From: Torreya grandis
Taxonomy: Eukaryota > Streptophyta > Pinopsida > Cupressales > Taxaceae
Direction of reading: 5' to 3'
Assembly: GCA_037957365.1 (NCBI GenBank)
Contig: JARHVA010002126.1
Location: 1,332,501-1,396,500, forward strand
Length of the DNA stretch: 64,000 bases
Shown here: one piece after another, positions 25,840 to 35,799 of the stretch
Layout: the number at the start of each line of letters is the position of its first letter
How positions within the stretch are numbered: the stretch's first letter is position 1
Position numbers and translations under genes: made by a program
The notes under the pieces: generated by a model
The model's input: the letters and a program-made list of their open reading frames with translations, nothing else
What the model was told of the DNA's origin: nothing
Databases searched by the model: none

Positions 25840-26610
25840 CTGATCTTCAACCAACCACCAATCTCTCTTTACATGCCCTTGCTTACCACATTTCTAGTAG
25901 GTTATTCTGCCATACTTGGACTTAGATCTTCTGCCTATCTTTGACCTTGATCTCCCATGCTCGATCTTCTCTCTTTGCCTTCCCCTTCTTTTAACACTCA
26001 AAGCATTCCCTAATGATTCACCTGTGCTTTTCCTATGAATTTTTTCATTCAAGATTACACTCACAACATCATCCACTTTTAAAATCTTTGAAGCAGATGC
26101 AGTATTACTAACTGCCATTACCAAACTCTCCCAACTTTCAGGTAATGAGCATAAGATTAAGAGAGCCTTAATTTTATCATCAAAAATAATATTGACTGAA
26201 TTTAACTGATTTACCAAACCATGGAAATCACTAAGATGACTATGTACAGATCCACCTTCCAATGTTTGCAAATTAAATAATTGCTTCATAAGAAATACCT
26301 TATTCAAAGCTGAGGGTTTTTCATATAAATTTTCCAAAGATTCCATCAACTCTATCATTGTCTTATCCTGTGATAAGTTGGAAATCACAGACGATGCAAG
26401 ACTCAACCTTATAGATCCCAGAGCCTTCTGATCAAGAACCTCCCATTCTTCATCCTTCATATCCATGGGCTTGCATGCAACCCCACCCAATGGTAAGTAC
26501 AAATCTTTCTGATACAGATAATCTTCTATTTGCATCCTCAATAATTGATAGTTCTTTCCATTAAACTTCTCTATTCTCAGTTTACTTTTTTCTACCATTG
26601 CTTCTTCCAC
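25840..26610 (-). pseudogene. Element D gag
   Basis: A 238-codon open frame (26610-25894) starting MEEAMVEKSKLRIEKFNGKN and holding LMKQLFNLQTLEGGSVHSHL and LLILCSLPESWESLVMAVSN, the classic copia Gag (Tnt1-like) motifs. It ends in a basic tail (RRGRQREKIEHGRSRSK). A TAG stop at 25894 (probably TGG) interrupts just before the zinc knuckle, which then reads KCGKQGHVKRDW: the first and last cysteines are lost. The Gag body itself is nearly intact. Confidence 0.92.
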
Positions 26611-26675
26611 TCAAATAGAAACCCCTATGACCTGCAATCAACAAACACCAACCAAGTTTGAAACACCTGTTAGTC

Positions 26676-26693
26676 AACTTGGCTCTGATACCA
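26676..26693 (-). other. Primer-binding site of element D
   Basis: Minus strand TGGTATCAGAGCCAAGTT, two bases after the LTR end. A full-strength initiator tRNA-Met primer site. Confidence 0.93.
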
Positions 26694-26695
26694 CT

Positions 26696-27577
26696 TGTTA
26701 GGGATGGAAATCTAGAACAACAAATAGCTCTGATTCCAACTTGTCAGGATCTTGCTCCTCAATAAGAGCACAATATGATTACCTTGTATTAGCAACTAAA
26801 CATGGAATTATACTAGAATGAACAAGTAATTAGAATTCATAAATAACATAGAATATGAGAGACAATACACAATCTTGTATTAATACTCATGCCAGAAGGA
26901 AATACAATGAAGATGCCACAATCTTCCACACCTCTCAGATGTATAAATCTCTTTCCCTCAAGAGTTCACTCTCCTACTAAAAATAGTCCCAACACACAAC
27001 TCAAACACAGAGTTGGTGTTCACCTCCAACTAGTCAGTAATAACCCTGCTAGTACACAAGTACTCAAAGTACTTCAAGTAGATCTCCCATGAACCTACAA
27101 CAACCTGCAACTCAAATGATCTTACTTACCATGTAGAACTTCTCCCTGATCTTACAACAACCTACAAGTCAACTTGTTCTTACAATTGGAAGGATCTACC
27201 TTGCCTTCCTCTTTTGCTCATGTTACAATACATGCCAATGGGTCTATAAATAGATCCCATACTAAACAATAACTTAGACTTCTAATTTATAATAATTAGA
27301 CATGCAGCTCCAAGACCAAAAATAGTCTTTACATGCAAACAATTGGTTCAACAAACTAACTATTCATGCAATGAATACTTCTAAAACTGCATAGGCGACT
27401 GATGTCGATCCTTGTCTACCTGGAGATGACCGACGTCAGTCGACTCTTGCTGATGTTGGTTGCCCATCTATTCACCCCTGACCGATGTTGATTGGCCTAA
27501 CTGATGCCAGTGACTGTGACACTCAACAACTCCTCCATGTCTGCATACAGTGAAGCTTTTAGCTCCACAACCTAACA
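26696..27577 (-). repeat. 5' LTR of element D (882 bp)
   Basis: Minus strand TGTTAGGTTGTGGAG to CATCCCTAACA. It aligns with 22969-23846. Confidence 0.92.
27400..27500. repeat. Palindromic motif cluster 5 (D 5' LTR)
   Basis: GACTGATGTCGATC, GACCGACGTCAGTC, GCTGATGTTGGTT, GACCGATGTTGATT and AACTGATGCCAGTG; the LTR counterpart of cluster 3. Confidence 0.75.
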
Positions 27578-27951
27578 CTTCCAATGTCATTGACCACCTT
27601 CATTAGAATTTTGGTTAAAATTTTGTTGGAAGCCTTGGCTTGCCCATTTGCTTATGGGTAGTAAGGTGAGGAGAAGCTGAGCTTGATGCCAAATGAGTCA
27701 CAAAGTTTCTAGATAGCTTTGTTTTTGAATGATTTGTCATTATTGGTGATGATCTTGTGGGGTACATCAAAATGATAGATGATGTGGGTGTTGATGAAGT
27801 CGATGATTTTGTTAGCTTTAGTGGAGATGAGGGGAATAGCTTCCACCCATTTAGTGAAGTATTCAGTTGCAGTGATAATAGACTGATGTCAGAGAGATGA
27901 ATGAGGGTTAATCTCACTGATTAGATCTAACCCCCATTGTGAAAAGGGCCA
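27578..27951 (-). pseudogene. Element C integrase catalytic core, N-terminal half
   Basis: Minus strand: WPFSQWGLDLISEINPHSS, EYFTKWVEAIPL and FSSPYYP with a stop, then ANGQ. This is the gypsy integrase core. The first catalytic Asp (GLD) is present, the second reads ITNND where the family has TDN, and the Glu of NGQAE is Lys (GQAKAS). Two of the three catalytic acids are lost. In-frame stops (TGA after HSSL, TAG after NKAI, TAA after YYP) fit C-to-T changes. It is separated from its other half by element D. Confidence 0.88.
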
Positions 27952-28568
27952 AAAATCCTTAGCGACTTGTACACAGGCTCGTGGCAGCCTTGTTTGTAGC
28001 GCCCAAAGCCAAAGCCCTTCCATGCACACCTATAAAGATAGGTATGAGCAAAGTTTCAGTTGCTAAGAAAAGAGAAGCCAGATGTAAATAGTTGGGGTGA
28101 TGAAAGAGGATTCCCATCAGTGGGAGCTCGATCTAGCCCTCCATAGATGAGATTTATTTGAAGATTGGGAGGACCATAAGGGATGACCATTCTGATACGA
28201 TGGTCATAGCTAGGATTGTGATGAAGTTGTCCATACTCTTGAGGAGTCTAAAACATGTCCAAGGTGAGTAGATGATACTCCCCAAGTGAAAGACAGTGGA
28301 AGGTATCTTCCATATGGTCGTTTGTTGTCACTTGAGCAGGTGGTGTAGTTGTAACCACCGTTTGCATACTTATTGAAGCTTCTGCAGGTGGAGGCGGTGT
28401 TTGGGTCAATGTCTTGAAAGGAACGAGAACATCATTGGGTCAATAAGTTGTGTTGCATGTCTTGAAAGGGGAGGGGTCTACGAGAATGACATGGACTTGA
28501 CTGTCATGTTCAAATTTGACACAACGGTCTAATGTAAAAGGGCCATAGGCCATGGCACGGATCCAAGG
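27952..28568 (-). pseudogene. Element C linker after protease and pol deletion junction
   Basis: After protease the minus strand continues with MAYGPFTLDRCVKF and a decayed stretch, then KGFGFGRYKQGCHEPV (about 27990-28035), like the glycine-rich patch between protease and reverse transcriptase in Tat-type elements. Directly after it comes ACVQVAKDFWPF, the integrase zinc-finger tail. Reverse transcriptase and RNase H are therefore deleted in between, near 27975-27990. How the deletion arose cannot be seen. Confidence 0.55.
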
Positions 28569-28802
28569 TCATCCTAATAACATGTATTGGAACTCTCCCT
28601 CAATGATGTAGAAGAGCTCTGGGATTGTTCGTGGGCTAACACAAATATGTAAGATGATGGTGCCAATGGTAGTGGTTGTGGAGTCATTAAAAGATCGAAG
28701 AATTGTGTCAGTTTTAGAGATACAATTCTTTGGGAGGGCTAATTGGTCATAGACATGGGTGGAAATGATATTGATGCTGGTACCCCCATCAATCATAACT
28801 CA
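28569..28802 (-). pseudogene. Element C aspartic protease
   Basis: Open minus-strand frame MIDGGTSINIISTHVYDQLA, with D-G-G-T in place of the usual D-S/T-G or DGGAS, then FYIIEGEFQYMLLG. This is the retropepsin of plant gypsy elements, ending with the LLG(RPW) motif. The frame is shifted by one base against the Gag frame that ends at 28793 (TGA overlapping the ATG region). This is probably an indel rather than programmed frameshifting. Confidence 0.85.
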
Positions 28803-31800
28803 ATGTGAGTTTGATCAATGTAAGCTATGATGAAAAGGGTAGCATCCTGATCTTCCAAGTTGGAGGTAGGAATTTCAGAATCACTAAAGGTAATAAAGGT
28901 GATAGTGGGTAATGATTGGACTAAGGCAGCTAGTGGTTGGGGGTCCTTGAGTTGGACCTCTACTACATGTAAAGCTTTGATTAAAGCTTGACGATGTTGT
29001 GGAGAGCTTTGAATGAGATCATATAAAGTCATCTTTACTAGAGTTTGGTGAAGCTGTTTCACCATAGAATCACGGATTGCCTCTGAAGAAGTGGGTTGGG
29101 ATGTACCCAAGATAGAAATATTAGGTTTGGGTGGTTGAGCAGGTTTGACAAATGGGTAGGTCCAAGGAATAGTAACTTTGTCTTTTGCTTTATCTTTTAA
29201 AGTTTATGACCTAGTGGCCACATTGATGGTGTTAATATTGAATGAATGGGGCAAAGGAGGTAAAGGGACCATAGTCTGATGATGGGATTTTGATGAAGGT
29301 GAAGAGGTTTGAGAGACATGAGATGGTGTTGGAGATTTGTTGACAGTATCCTCAATAAGAAGGGTGTCTTTTTCCAAGTAATGGTGAATGATAACCTTGA
29401 GGGCACAACAATTTTTAGTGTCATGCCCAGGTGAGTGATGATATAGGCAGATTTTAGTGTCAGCGAACCAAGACGGTTTTGGTCTGAGAGGTTGAAATGG
29501 TTTAATAAGTGGAAGAGTGATGTTAGAAGTTTGCATAAGTCAGCGTAGTATCAAAGCATATGAACCCACTAAGGGGTCCATGCTTGTTGATGCACTAGGT
29601 GTTGATGACTTTTGTTTGGGAGTTGTTGAGGGAGATTTTCATACCACCTTTTGTGTTGGTGGTGTGGCCACTCGTGTAGACAACACTTTCTTTGTGAGGG
29701 GTGCCAAATTTTTCAGAGGAGGTATGTTTTTGGTAGGTAAAGGGAGTAATGGAGGCAACTTGTTTTTGTTAAGTGTTGGAGTAGGGAGCACTCCTATTAA
29801 GGTAGAAGGATGTGGGCCCAAAATGGAGGGTAATGATGATGGTCGAGGAGGAGTTTTTTGACATGTTTTAGTAGCCTTCTTTAATATGGTATGAGGACCA
29901 CTCTTATGGGAGGTGAGATTCAAATCTACCTTCACTTGTGGGTGAGTGAGGTTAGATATGGGGCGAACACCGAGGGATTTAACTGGTGTTGGTATGGTGG
30001 ATGTTTGTGAGGGTTTAGGTTCAGATGTGGATGGTTGAGTTTTTGAAGATTTGGAAGTAGAAGCCTAGTCCTCGTTGGAGACTTTGGGAGATTTTTTCAA
30101 AGGAGGGTTAATAGTACGAGATGAAGTGGGATGTGTAAGATAAGGAGCTTTGAGTCACTCCCATAATGCCTCATGTTCTAAGTTCTTTGAATGGAGGAAT
30201 CCTAAGTTTTCAACCAGTCGAGAGAATGGTTTGGAAGATGTTAGGTGAGGCTTTATAATTGGTTTTTCATAAGATTTGGATGGTTACGAGAGTGGAAATG
30301 TGTTAGAAGTGGCAATCTCAGGCCAAAGGCAAGAGAGAGCCATTACTAGATCATTTTCAGTTGAAGTAGGTGAAGAGACAAGTTCTTCTCTCGATGGAGA
30401 AGGAATTGGAGAATGGGGTTCTTCGAGAGGGAAGAGGGCAGGGATGATTGTACCTTCTACTTGTGGTTGAAGAGTAGGAAAGGTATGGTCCTCCATTGGT
30501 AGTAGAAAAGATGAAGGTGGGGCTAGTGGTGTTGGTATGGTTAAACCATCCTCCAATATAAAGGGGGTAGATGGAGGATTACTAGGAGAAGAAGGCTCTT
30601 GTTCCTATGGTGGAGGGATAGGTTGACTAACCTCTTCAATTTGTGAAAGAGGTTGGTTAGGGACAAAAGGTGAAACCATATTGACTGTGCATATATTACG
30701 CTCTTGGGGGTCTTCGGCTGTGGTCTGAACGTTGTTTTGGCTAGGGGGATGGTTAGGAAAAGGTTGTCTAAATATGTCTATGTTTTGGTTAGGTGGCGTG
30801 TTTGGGTTATCCAAGACAAGATCACCTTTGTCTAGCATATCTTGGACAATGTTCTTGAACGTTTTACAATTGTTTATGTCATGGCCTTTGACACGGTGAT
30901 AATTATAGAAGTCATTCTCCCTATACCATGTAGGGATGGCATGCGAGGGATCAAATTGAGGTGGTGGTCAAATTTTGGGGAGGTTGAGGACTCCCTATTT
31001 GACTAGTTTATCCAACACAGATGCGTATGATTCTCCTATTGGAGTATATTGATGATGTATGTATCATTGTTGGAATTGTCATGTAATGCTTTGAGATGTG
31101 GAAGGTTCAAATTGGTTAGTTGTGGTCGATGATGATGATCTAAGTACCACAGCATTCACTGATCCTTTGGACTTGGGATTGGAAGAAGAAGATTTGGATG
31201 AAGGGTCATTTGATTTTGGATTAGTATTTTTACTACACAATTTGACTTTATTTTCTTCGATAGCACGGAGTTCAAGCTTCCTAGCCATGGTGAAAGCTTC
31301 GTCAAATATGCGGAATGTTTGGACCCATAAAGTAGATGAGATATGTTTGGCACATGCTTGTGAAAAGAGCTCAATGAGCTTAGGTTGAGGTAAAGAAAAG
31401 GAGAGTTGGTTGATTAAACCTCTCCAATGGGCAATGAAATTAGCTATTGATTCATCATCGAATTGTCTGATAGAATATAGGTCTGTGATGGAGACCTTTT
31501 TAGTTATGTTAATTGAAAAGTGGTCAAGAAATAGTTGAGCTAGTTGCGTGAAGGTAAATAGAGAATGACTGGTAATAGAACTATACCAATCGAGGGAAGC
31601 ACCAGAAAGCAACATGGGAAATGTGTGTAGTAATAACACATCATCATGTGCTATAAGGTAACAAGCGTGTCTAAATGCTCGTAGATGTTGTTGTGGGTCC
31701 TCTTTACTCTGAAAACAAGTAAACTTGGGAAGTTCCCACTGACTAGGATATGGTTAGATTGGGACTGAAGGATGAATAGGTTCATTATAGATTTGTTCAT

Positions 31801-32635
31801 ATGAGAGAACATTTCTTGAACCCAAAACGAATGTCTCAAGATTAGACACCTTATCCATCAACATCTTGATTATATCAGTTGATGGATTTGTAGGTGGGGC
31901 ACCCCCTAGGTTGTAAGGCATTTGGAAGGTGTTAGGTGGAGCATATGACATAGTTGGTTGCACTTGTATAGGTGCAACATATTGGTAACTAGTCATAGGG
32001 ACTGATGTTAAAGTCAAGGGTGGTTGTGTCATGAAGCTAGAGGGCACAACTTGACTTGATGTCGCCAAAGGTGGTTAGATGGTGGCAACACTAGCTGATG
32101 GATAAGTAGTCACTCTTGTATTTATAGGTGCAAGAGTAGGTGGGATGGAGACAATTAAGTTATGGAATGGTGTAGGACTTTGTTGAATGGTTTATGGTTA
32201 AGGAGGTACAAAAACCCTAATAGAGGTAGGTCCAGAAATAAAAGGAGAGGCCACACTTTGAAGATTGGTCATGGTTGGGTTGTTAGTTGAGGCAATGGCT
32301 TGGGTGACCATGGGTTGGGTTATGGAGGCTATTGATATGATTGTCGTTTCAACTAAGGAAGTTGACATCCCATAAACTGGGTTGCCTGAAGGATCTCACA
32401 TTTGACTTCTCATGAGATAGTGTTGAAGAGCCTTGACATTGAGGTCAAGGAACCTTTCAAATTCTTGGTCCCCTTTGAGAACAATAGGGGGTTGAGTTGG
32501 GGTTGGTTGGATAGGAGTATGTTCAATTTCTGAATTATAGTCCATTTGGAGACTTGATATAGAAGGCGAAGGCAGGAGTGGTTGTTGCTTTGCATGGTCA
32601 ACAAGAGTTTTGGTTTGACTACATGTCAAAACCAT
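28793..32635 (-). pseudogene. Element C Gag: 1281-codon frame with two knuckle modules
   Basis: One reading frame runs from the ATG at 32635 to 28793, broken only by stop codons. In order: N-terminal segment; a Pro/Thr-rich stretch (32068-31800); Gag core with ELPKFTCFQSKEDPQQHL, GASLDWYSSI and FTQLAQLFLDHF (about 31740-31500); first knuckle module (31020-30790, YHRVKGHDINNC); Pro/Ser-rich linker (30840-29640); second module (29580-29380, CLYHHSPGHDTKNC); and a pre-protease segment. Stops at 32396, 32198, 32192, 32075, 31754, 31079 and 31064 are TGA or TAA that fit CGA or CAA changed by C-to-T. The Gag core is a standard gypsy Gag; the total length and the second module are unusual. Confidence 0.85.
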
Positions 32636-32756
32636 CCAAGGAAAAATAGATTCATGTTTTAAAAATTGTATGTTTCAGCCTCATAAAACTAAAATTTGTT
32701 TTTAACAGCAAAAAGGTCAGGTTTTTAACTTGTTGTTTGAGAAAAAAATTATGACA

Positions 32757-32880
32757 GTGACCGACATCGGTAGAAAAACTGATGTCAATGAAGAAAGTTG
32801 CCGATGTTGGTCAGATAACTGATGTCAGTGAAGTTCAGTTGCTGACATCGGTGGAAAAATTGATGTCAGTTACTATGTAT
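32757..32880. repeat. Palindromic motif cluster 6 (C leader)
   Basis: GACCGACATCGGTAG, AACTGATGTCAATG, TTGCCGATGTTGGTC, AACTGATGTCAGTG, TTGCTGACATCGGTG and AATTGATGTCAGTT at about 20-bp spacing, between the primer-binding site and the Gag start. This is the most regular cluster. Confidence 0.8.
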
Positions 32881-33762
32881 TTCCAGAAACTCAGAAAACT
32901 AAAAGTTTTTGGAAGAAAGAAGAAAGATTGAGTTGTTTTTAGATCTCAGAATGCGACCTCACCAGCTCAAAAAATTAGATACAAACAGAAAAATAGATGA
33001 AGGCAAGCAACCACTAAACGTTAATTTATAAGAATAAATTTTAGAGTCGTGGTGGCTTATGCCTTAGAAGAGTGTGTTTGGGAAGTTGGGCTTTTAGAAC
33101 GGGTCCTAAAAGAGGCAATCTAAGGTTGGTTTCGGGTTATGTTTTGGTGCTCAAAAGTCTGTGTTAGGTTCTGTACGTGGCTTGGTGTTAGGGGCTTGCT
33201 CCCCTCACTTCACGAGCCCAGAGTCAAGTTGTGTTGCTTATCCAATGCATACTTCCCCTAGAGTTTATACTCTGCCAGAGAACAGAGTGGGTTCTCCCCT
33301 TGGTAGTGAAGTCCAAGTAGGATTACCAAGAAGGGTAAGGTATCTGCTAGGTGATGAAATCCTAGTTGAGCCTTGTCTCAGGTATGTTTAGATGTTTGAT
33401 TTTGTGAATGTGGTCAGGTTGTGTAACATATGTGCACTATGATTTATTCATAATGCACTTTTAATTACTAGATGAGCTAAAAATGCATTCAAGTAGGAAT
33501 GAGATGCAATATATTTTTAACCCAAATTGAAATGTTTTGTTCAGATGCAAATAAGTGGGAAAAAGGTTAAGAGTATGAATTTCACTACTCTAAGATGCAA
33601 GAAAAAGGTGACAAGAAGAAAAAGTTCTTTTTAACTTGTGGTAATGGTGTCTTTTCGAAAGAGAAAGAAAGAAGAAGGATACAAGGAGAGAAAATTTCCT
33701 AATGCACCTATATGAAAGTTTGCCTTTAGAAGAAAAAGAAATGAACCCAAGGAAAACTCCAG
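32881..33762 (-). other. Element C 5' leader
   Basis: Non-coding leader between the primer-binding site and Gag. An open frame at 33161-33391 on the plus strand has no family signature. Confidence 0.5.
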
Positions 33763-33780
33763 GGTCCCACTGGGCGTGCC
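33763..33780 (-). other. Primer-binding site of element C
   Basis: Minus strand GGCACGCCCAGTGGGACC starts 4 bases after the LTR end (preceded by TTCT). Element F has the closely related GGCACACCCAATGGGACC. I cannot name the tRNA with certainty. Confidence 0.75.
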
Positions 33781-33784
33781 AGAA

Positions 33785-35107
33785 TGTTTCTACTCATTTT
33801 TTGCTTTTTTTACATTCAAAAAAAATAAGAAACTAAAGATAATGGTTAGGGGTTAGATGATACCTGGATGAAGTTGCGCACCATATCTAGACGATTGAAG
33901 GAGCTCCTCTTTAGCTATGGAAGATGACACCTGTAGATAAGAAAGACTTAAACAAAGAAAATGTTAGATGATATATGGTGAACTACCAAGCAAAGCTCGG
34001 TCCCAGAAGTGTAAAGACTTCCTTGAGGGATGACAGTCTACTTATTTGACAAAAGAGTGTTACTAGAAAGAGAAATAATGAAAGGCTAAAGAAGAGAAAC
34101 AGATAACACGTACCTGATTCCTGCACTCTGCCTTTCATAGTCATCGATGTCAGTTAGTTTGCTATCATTAGTTGGTCAATGTTGCTGATGCCAGTAGGGG
34201 CAATGGGCTTTGGATGGGTTTCTGGTTGATGTCTTTGGTCGACAGAGGAGTCTGATAATTTGGAGGTCCATGCAGGGTGGCATGGAGGTCAATAGAGTCT
34301 TAAGGTGGCCAAAGGTAGATGTTATGTGTGAGATGAGGGTCAGGATAAGAAGAAGGCTTTTCAGCTTCTCCAGGGAGAAAGTCAGGTTTGGTCTCAACAG
34401 TACTTATTTAAAAATAGAAAATTGACTAATTACCAATCCATTCTAAAGATATTGAAATGAAAGGTAGAAGAATACTTAGCTCTTGCTTGATGAAGAACTA
34501 GAGGTGTTTGAATGCCTGTACCTATTGTGGCTTGATGCTGAAGACTTCGTGCAATATCCAATCCAATTTGGAGTGAGTTATGTAGAGTTTCTATAGCCTA
34601 AAGAATGATGATAGAATGCTGATGCCTCATCCTAAAGCCTACCTTTGATATGTAAGGAGTCGAGGAGCAAGAGAATTCAGATCCTTGAAGTAAGAGAATT
34701 TGCATTCAGGCTACAGTCAAGGTTGGAATTTAGTTTTAAGCAACCGACGTCGGCGATATCGTTGGTGTCGATCGACTATTAACTGACATTGGTGGCTAGA
34801 GAATGGGAAAAAAGGCTATTTTTAGCCTTTTGCCCATTCTTCCATCTACCAAGTTTGGTTGTCATTGTTAAACGGTCCAAAGGTGGGTTTAATAGGCACG
34901 AGAATTAATGAGAGAGTTAAAATTAGGTCTTAGGTAATTATGATTAGTCATAGGGTGATAAATGGCCTAAGAGCTAGGAATCCAAGGTGAGGTGTCTAGG
35001 GGGGATTATTAATTTAAAATAAGTATTTTAAATTAATAAAGTATAGGTTAGGCATGTTGAAGTTAGAAAGGGACCAAGGGGGGGTTGACACTATTTTGGT
35101 GTCTACA
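33785..35107 (-). repeat. 5' LTR of element C (1323 bp)
   Basis: Same ends as 20094-21433. It lacks about 17-18 bp at 34190 that the other LTR has between two copies of the palindromic motif. Motif clusters lie at 34140-34195 and 34740-34790. Confidence 0.9.
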
Positions 35108-35708
35108 AGTGGTTTTGGATGTTTGTGGCTATGTGAAGAAGTGAAGAAAGATGATATACATTGTATCTCCACAATATTGGTAGGCAATCGATGATCAAGA
35201 GATGTTCATTTCATAGGTATTGGGAGGATGCTCAATATCTAGATCAGAAGGACTTGACCAATAGGTGGTCAAAAGGACTTGATCATCTTAGGGGCAAGTG
35301 CTCCTTGTGAAATATGTGTTTCACTAAATCTAGTTAAAAGGACTTGACCAACAAGTGGGCAGAAGGACTTGATCATCTTAGGGGTAGGATATCTTTGTGA
35401 AATAGGTGTTTCAATAGATTTTCATTAGAAGGACTTGACTAGTCTCATGTTTTTGATCATCTCATAAGACAAGTAGTCCATATGTTTTTAGGCATGAGAG
35501 TGGGCTTTATTCCCAAAGAAGGTTTCCCACATAGATCTTAAGTATTGTGTGTGATATTCTATTATCTTCATTGTTCATTGTTATAAACATCTTGTATGTT
35601 TTATGAATTGTTGTATTGAATGCTTAAATGTTTGAAGGGTTTCAAAATTGAATTAGATTATTTGTCACCACTAATTCACCCTCCCTCTCAATGATTATAC
35701 ATCTAAAA
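35108..35708 (+). repeat. 5' LTR of element B, second part
   Basis: It starts with the right target-duplication copy AGTGG and continues to TCTAAAA (35708), which is TCTAACA in the 3' LTR. It carries the C-rich terminal motif ATTCACCCTCCCTCTCA (35674-35690). Confidence 0.85.
35248..35440 (+). repeat. LTR-internal tandem repeat, 90-bp unit
   Basis: AAGGACTTGACC recurs at about 35249, 35339 and 35430, with GGACTTGATCATCTTAGGGG inside the first two units (about 2.1 units). The 3' LTR has the same array (about 40880-41060) with one unit shortened by some 24 bp. Confidence 0.8.
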
Positions 35709-35710
35709 AT

Positions 35711-35723
35711 TGGTATCAGAGTC
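35711..35723 (+). other. Primer-binding site of element B
   Basis: TGGTATCAGAGTC, two bases after the LTR end. Initiator tRNA-Met type with one change (GAGCC to GAGTC). Confidence 0.88.
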
Positions 35724-35799
35724 TATCCTTTGGTAATGACTTGACAGCTTGAAGGAGATCTAAGGTAAAATATAGGTAGCCATCAAATACAAGGAGGTT

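Larger units (their letters stand above)
22969..27577 (-). mobile_element. Element D: Ty1/copia inserted in the C integrase
   Basis: Minus-strand copia element of 4609 bp: 5' LTR (27577-26696), primer-binding site, Gag, protease and pre-integrase region, a gap where integrase should be, reverse transcriptase and RNase H remnants, polypurine tract, 3' LTR (23846-22969). Target duplication CTTCT (22964-22968) and CTTCC (27578-27582), one mismatch. LTRs differ by about 5% by eye, the lowest in the nest, so D is the youngest insertion. Internal deletions and stops make it non-autonomous. Confidence 0.92.
20094..35107 (-). mobile_element. Element C: Ty3/gypsy, Tat-like, inserted in the 5' LTR of B
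   Basis: Minus-strand gypsy element, about 15.0 kb including the 4.6 kb element D. On the minus strand: 5' LTR (35107-33785), primer-binding site, leader, giant Gag frame (32635-28793), protease (28796-28569), a glycine-rich patch near 28030, a deletion that removed reverse transcriptase and RNase H, integrase (27951-27578, D, 22968-22459), polypurine tract, 3' LTR (21433-20094). The 5-bp target duplication is nearly perfect. The Gag style, glycine-rich patch after protease and primer site match element F, so both are assigned to the Tat group by inference. Confidence 0.9.

Noticed and set aside
28569..28796. Programmed frameshift between Gag and protease of C
   Set aside because: No slippery heptamer is evident, and the copy is full of other damage; a one-base indel is simpler.
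29517..29861. Plus-strand Gly/Val-rich open frame of 114 codons
   Set aside because: Antisense of the Pro-rich linker and second knuckle module of C; Gly runs mirror Pro codons.
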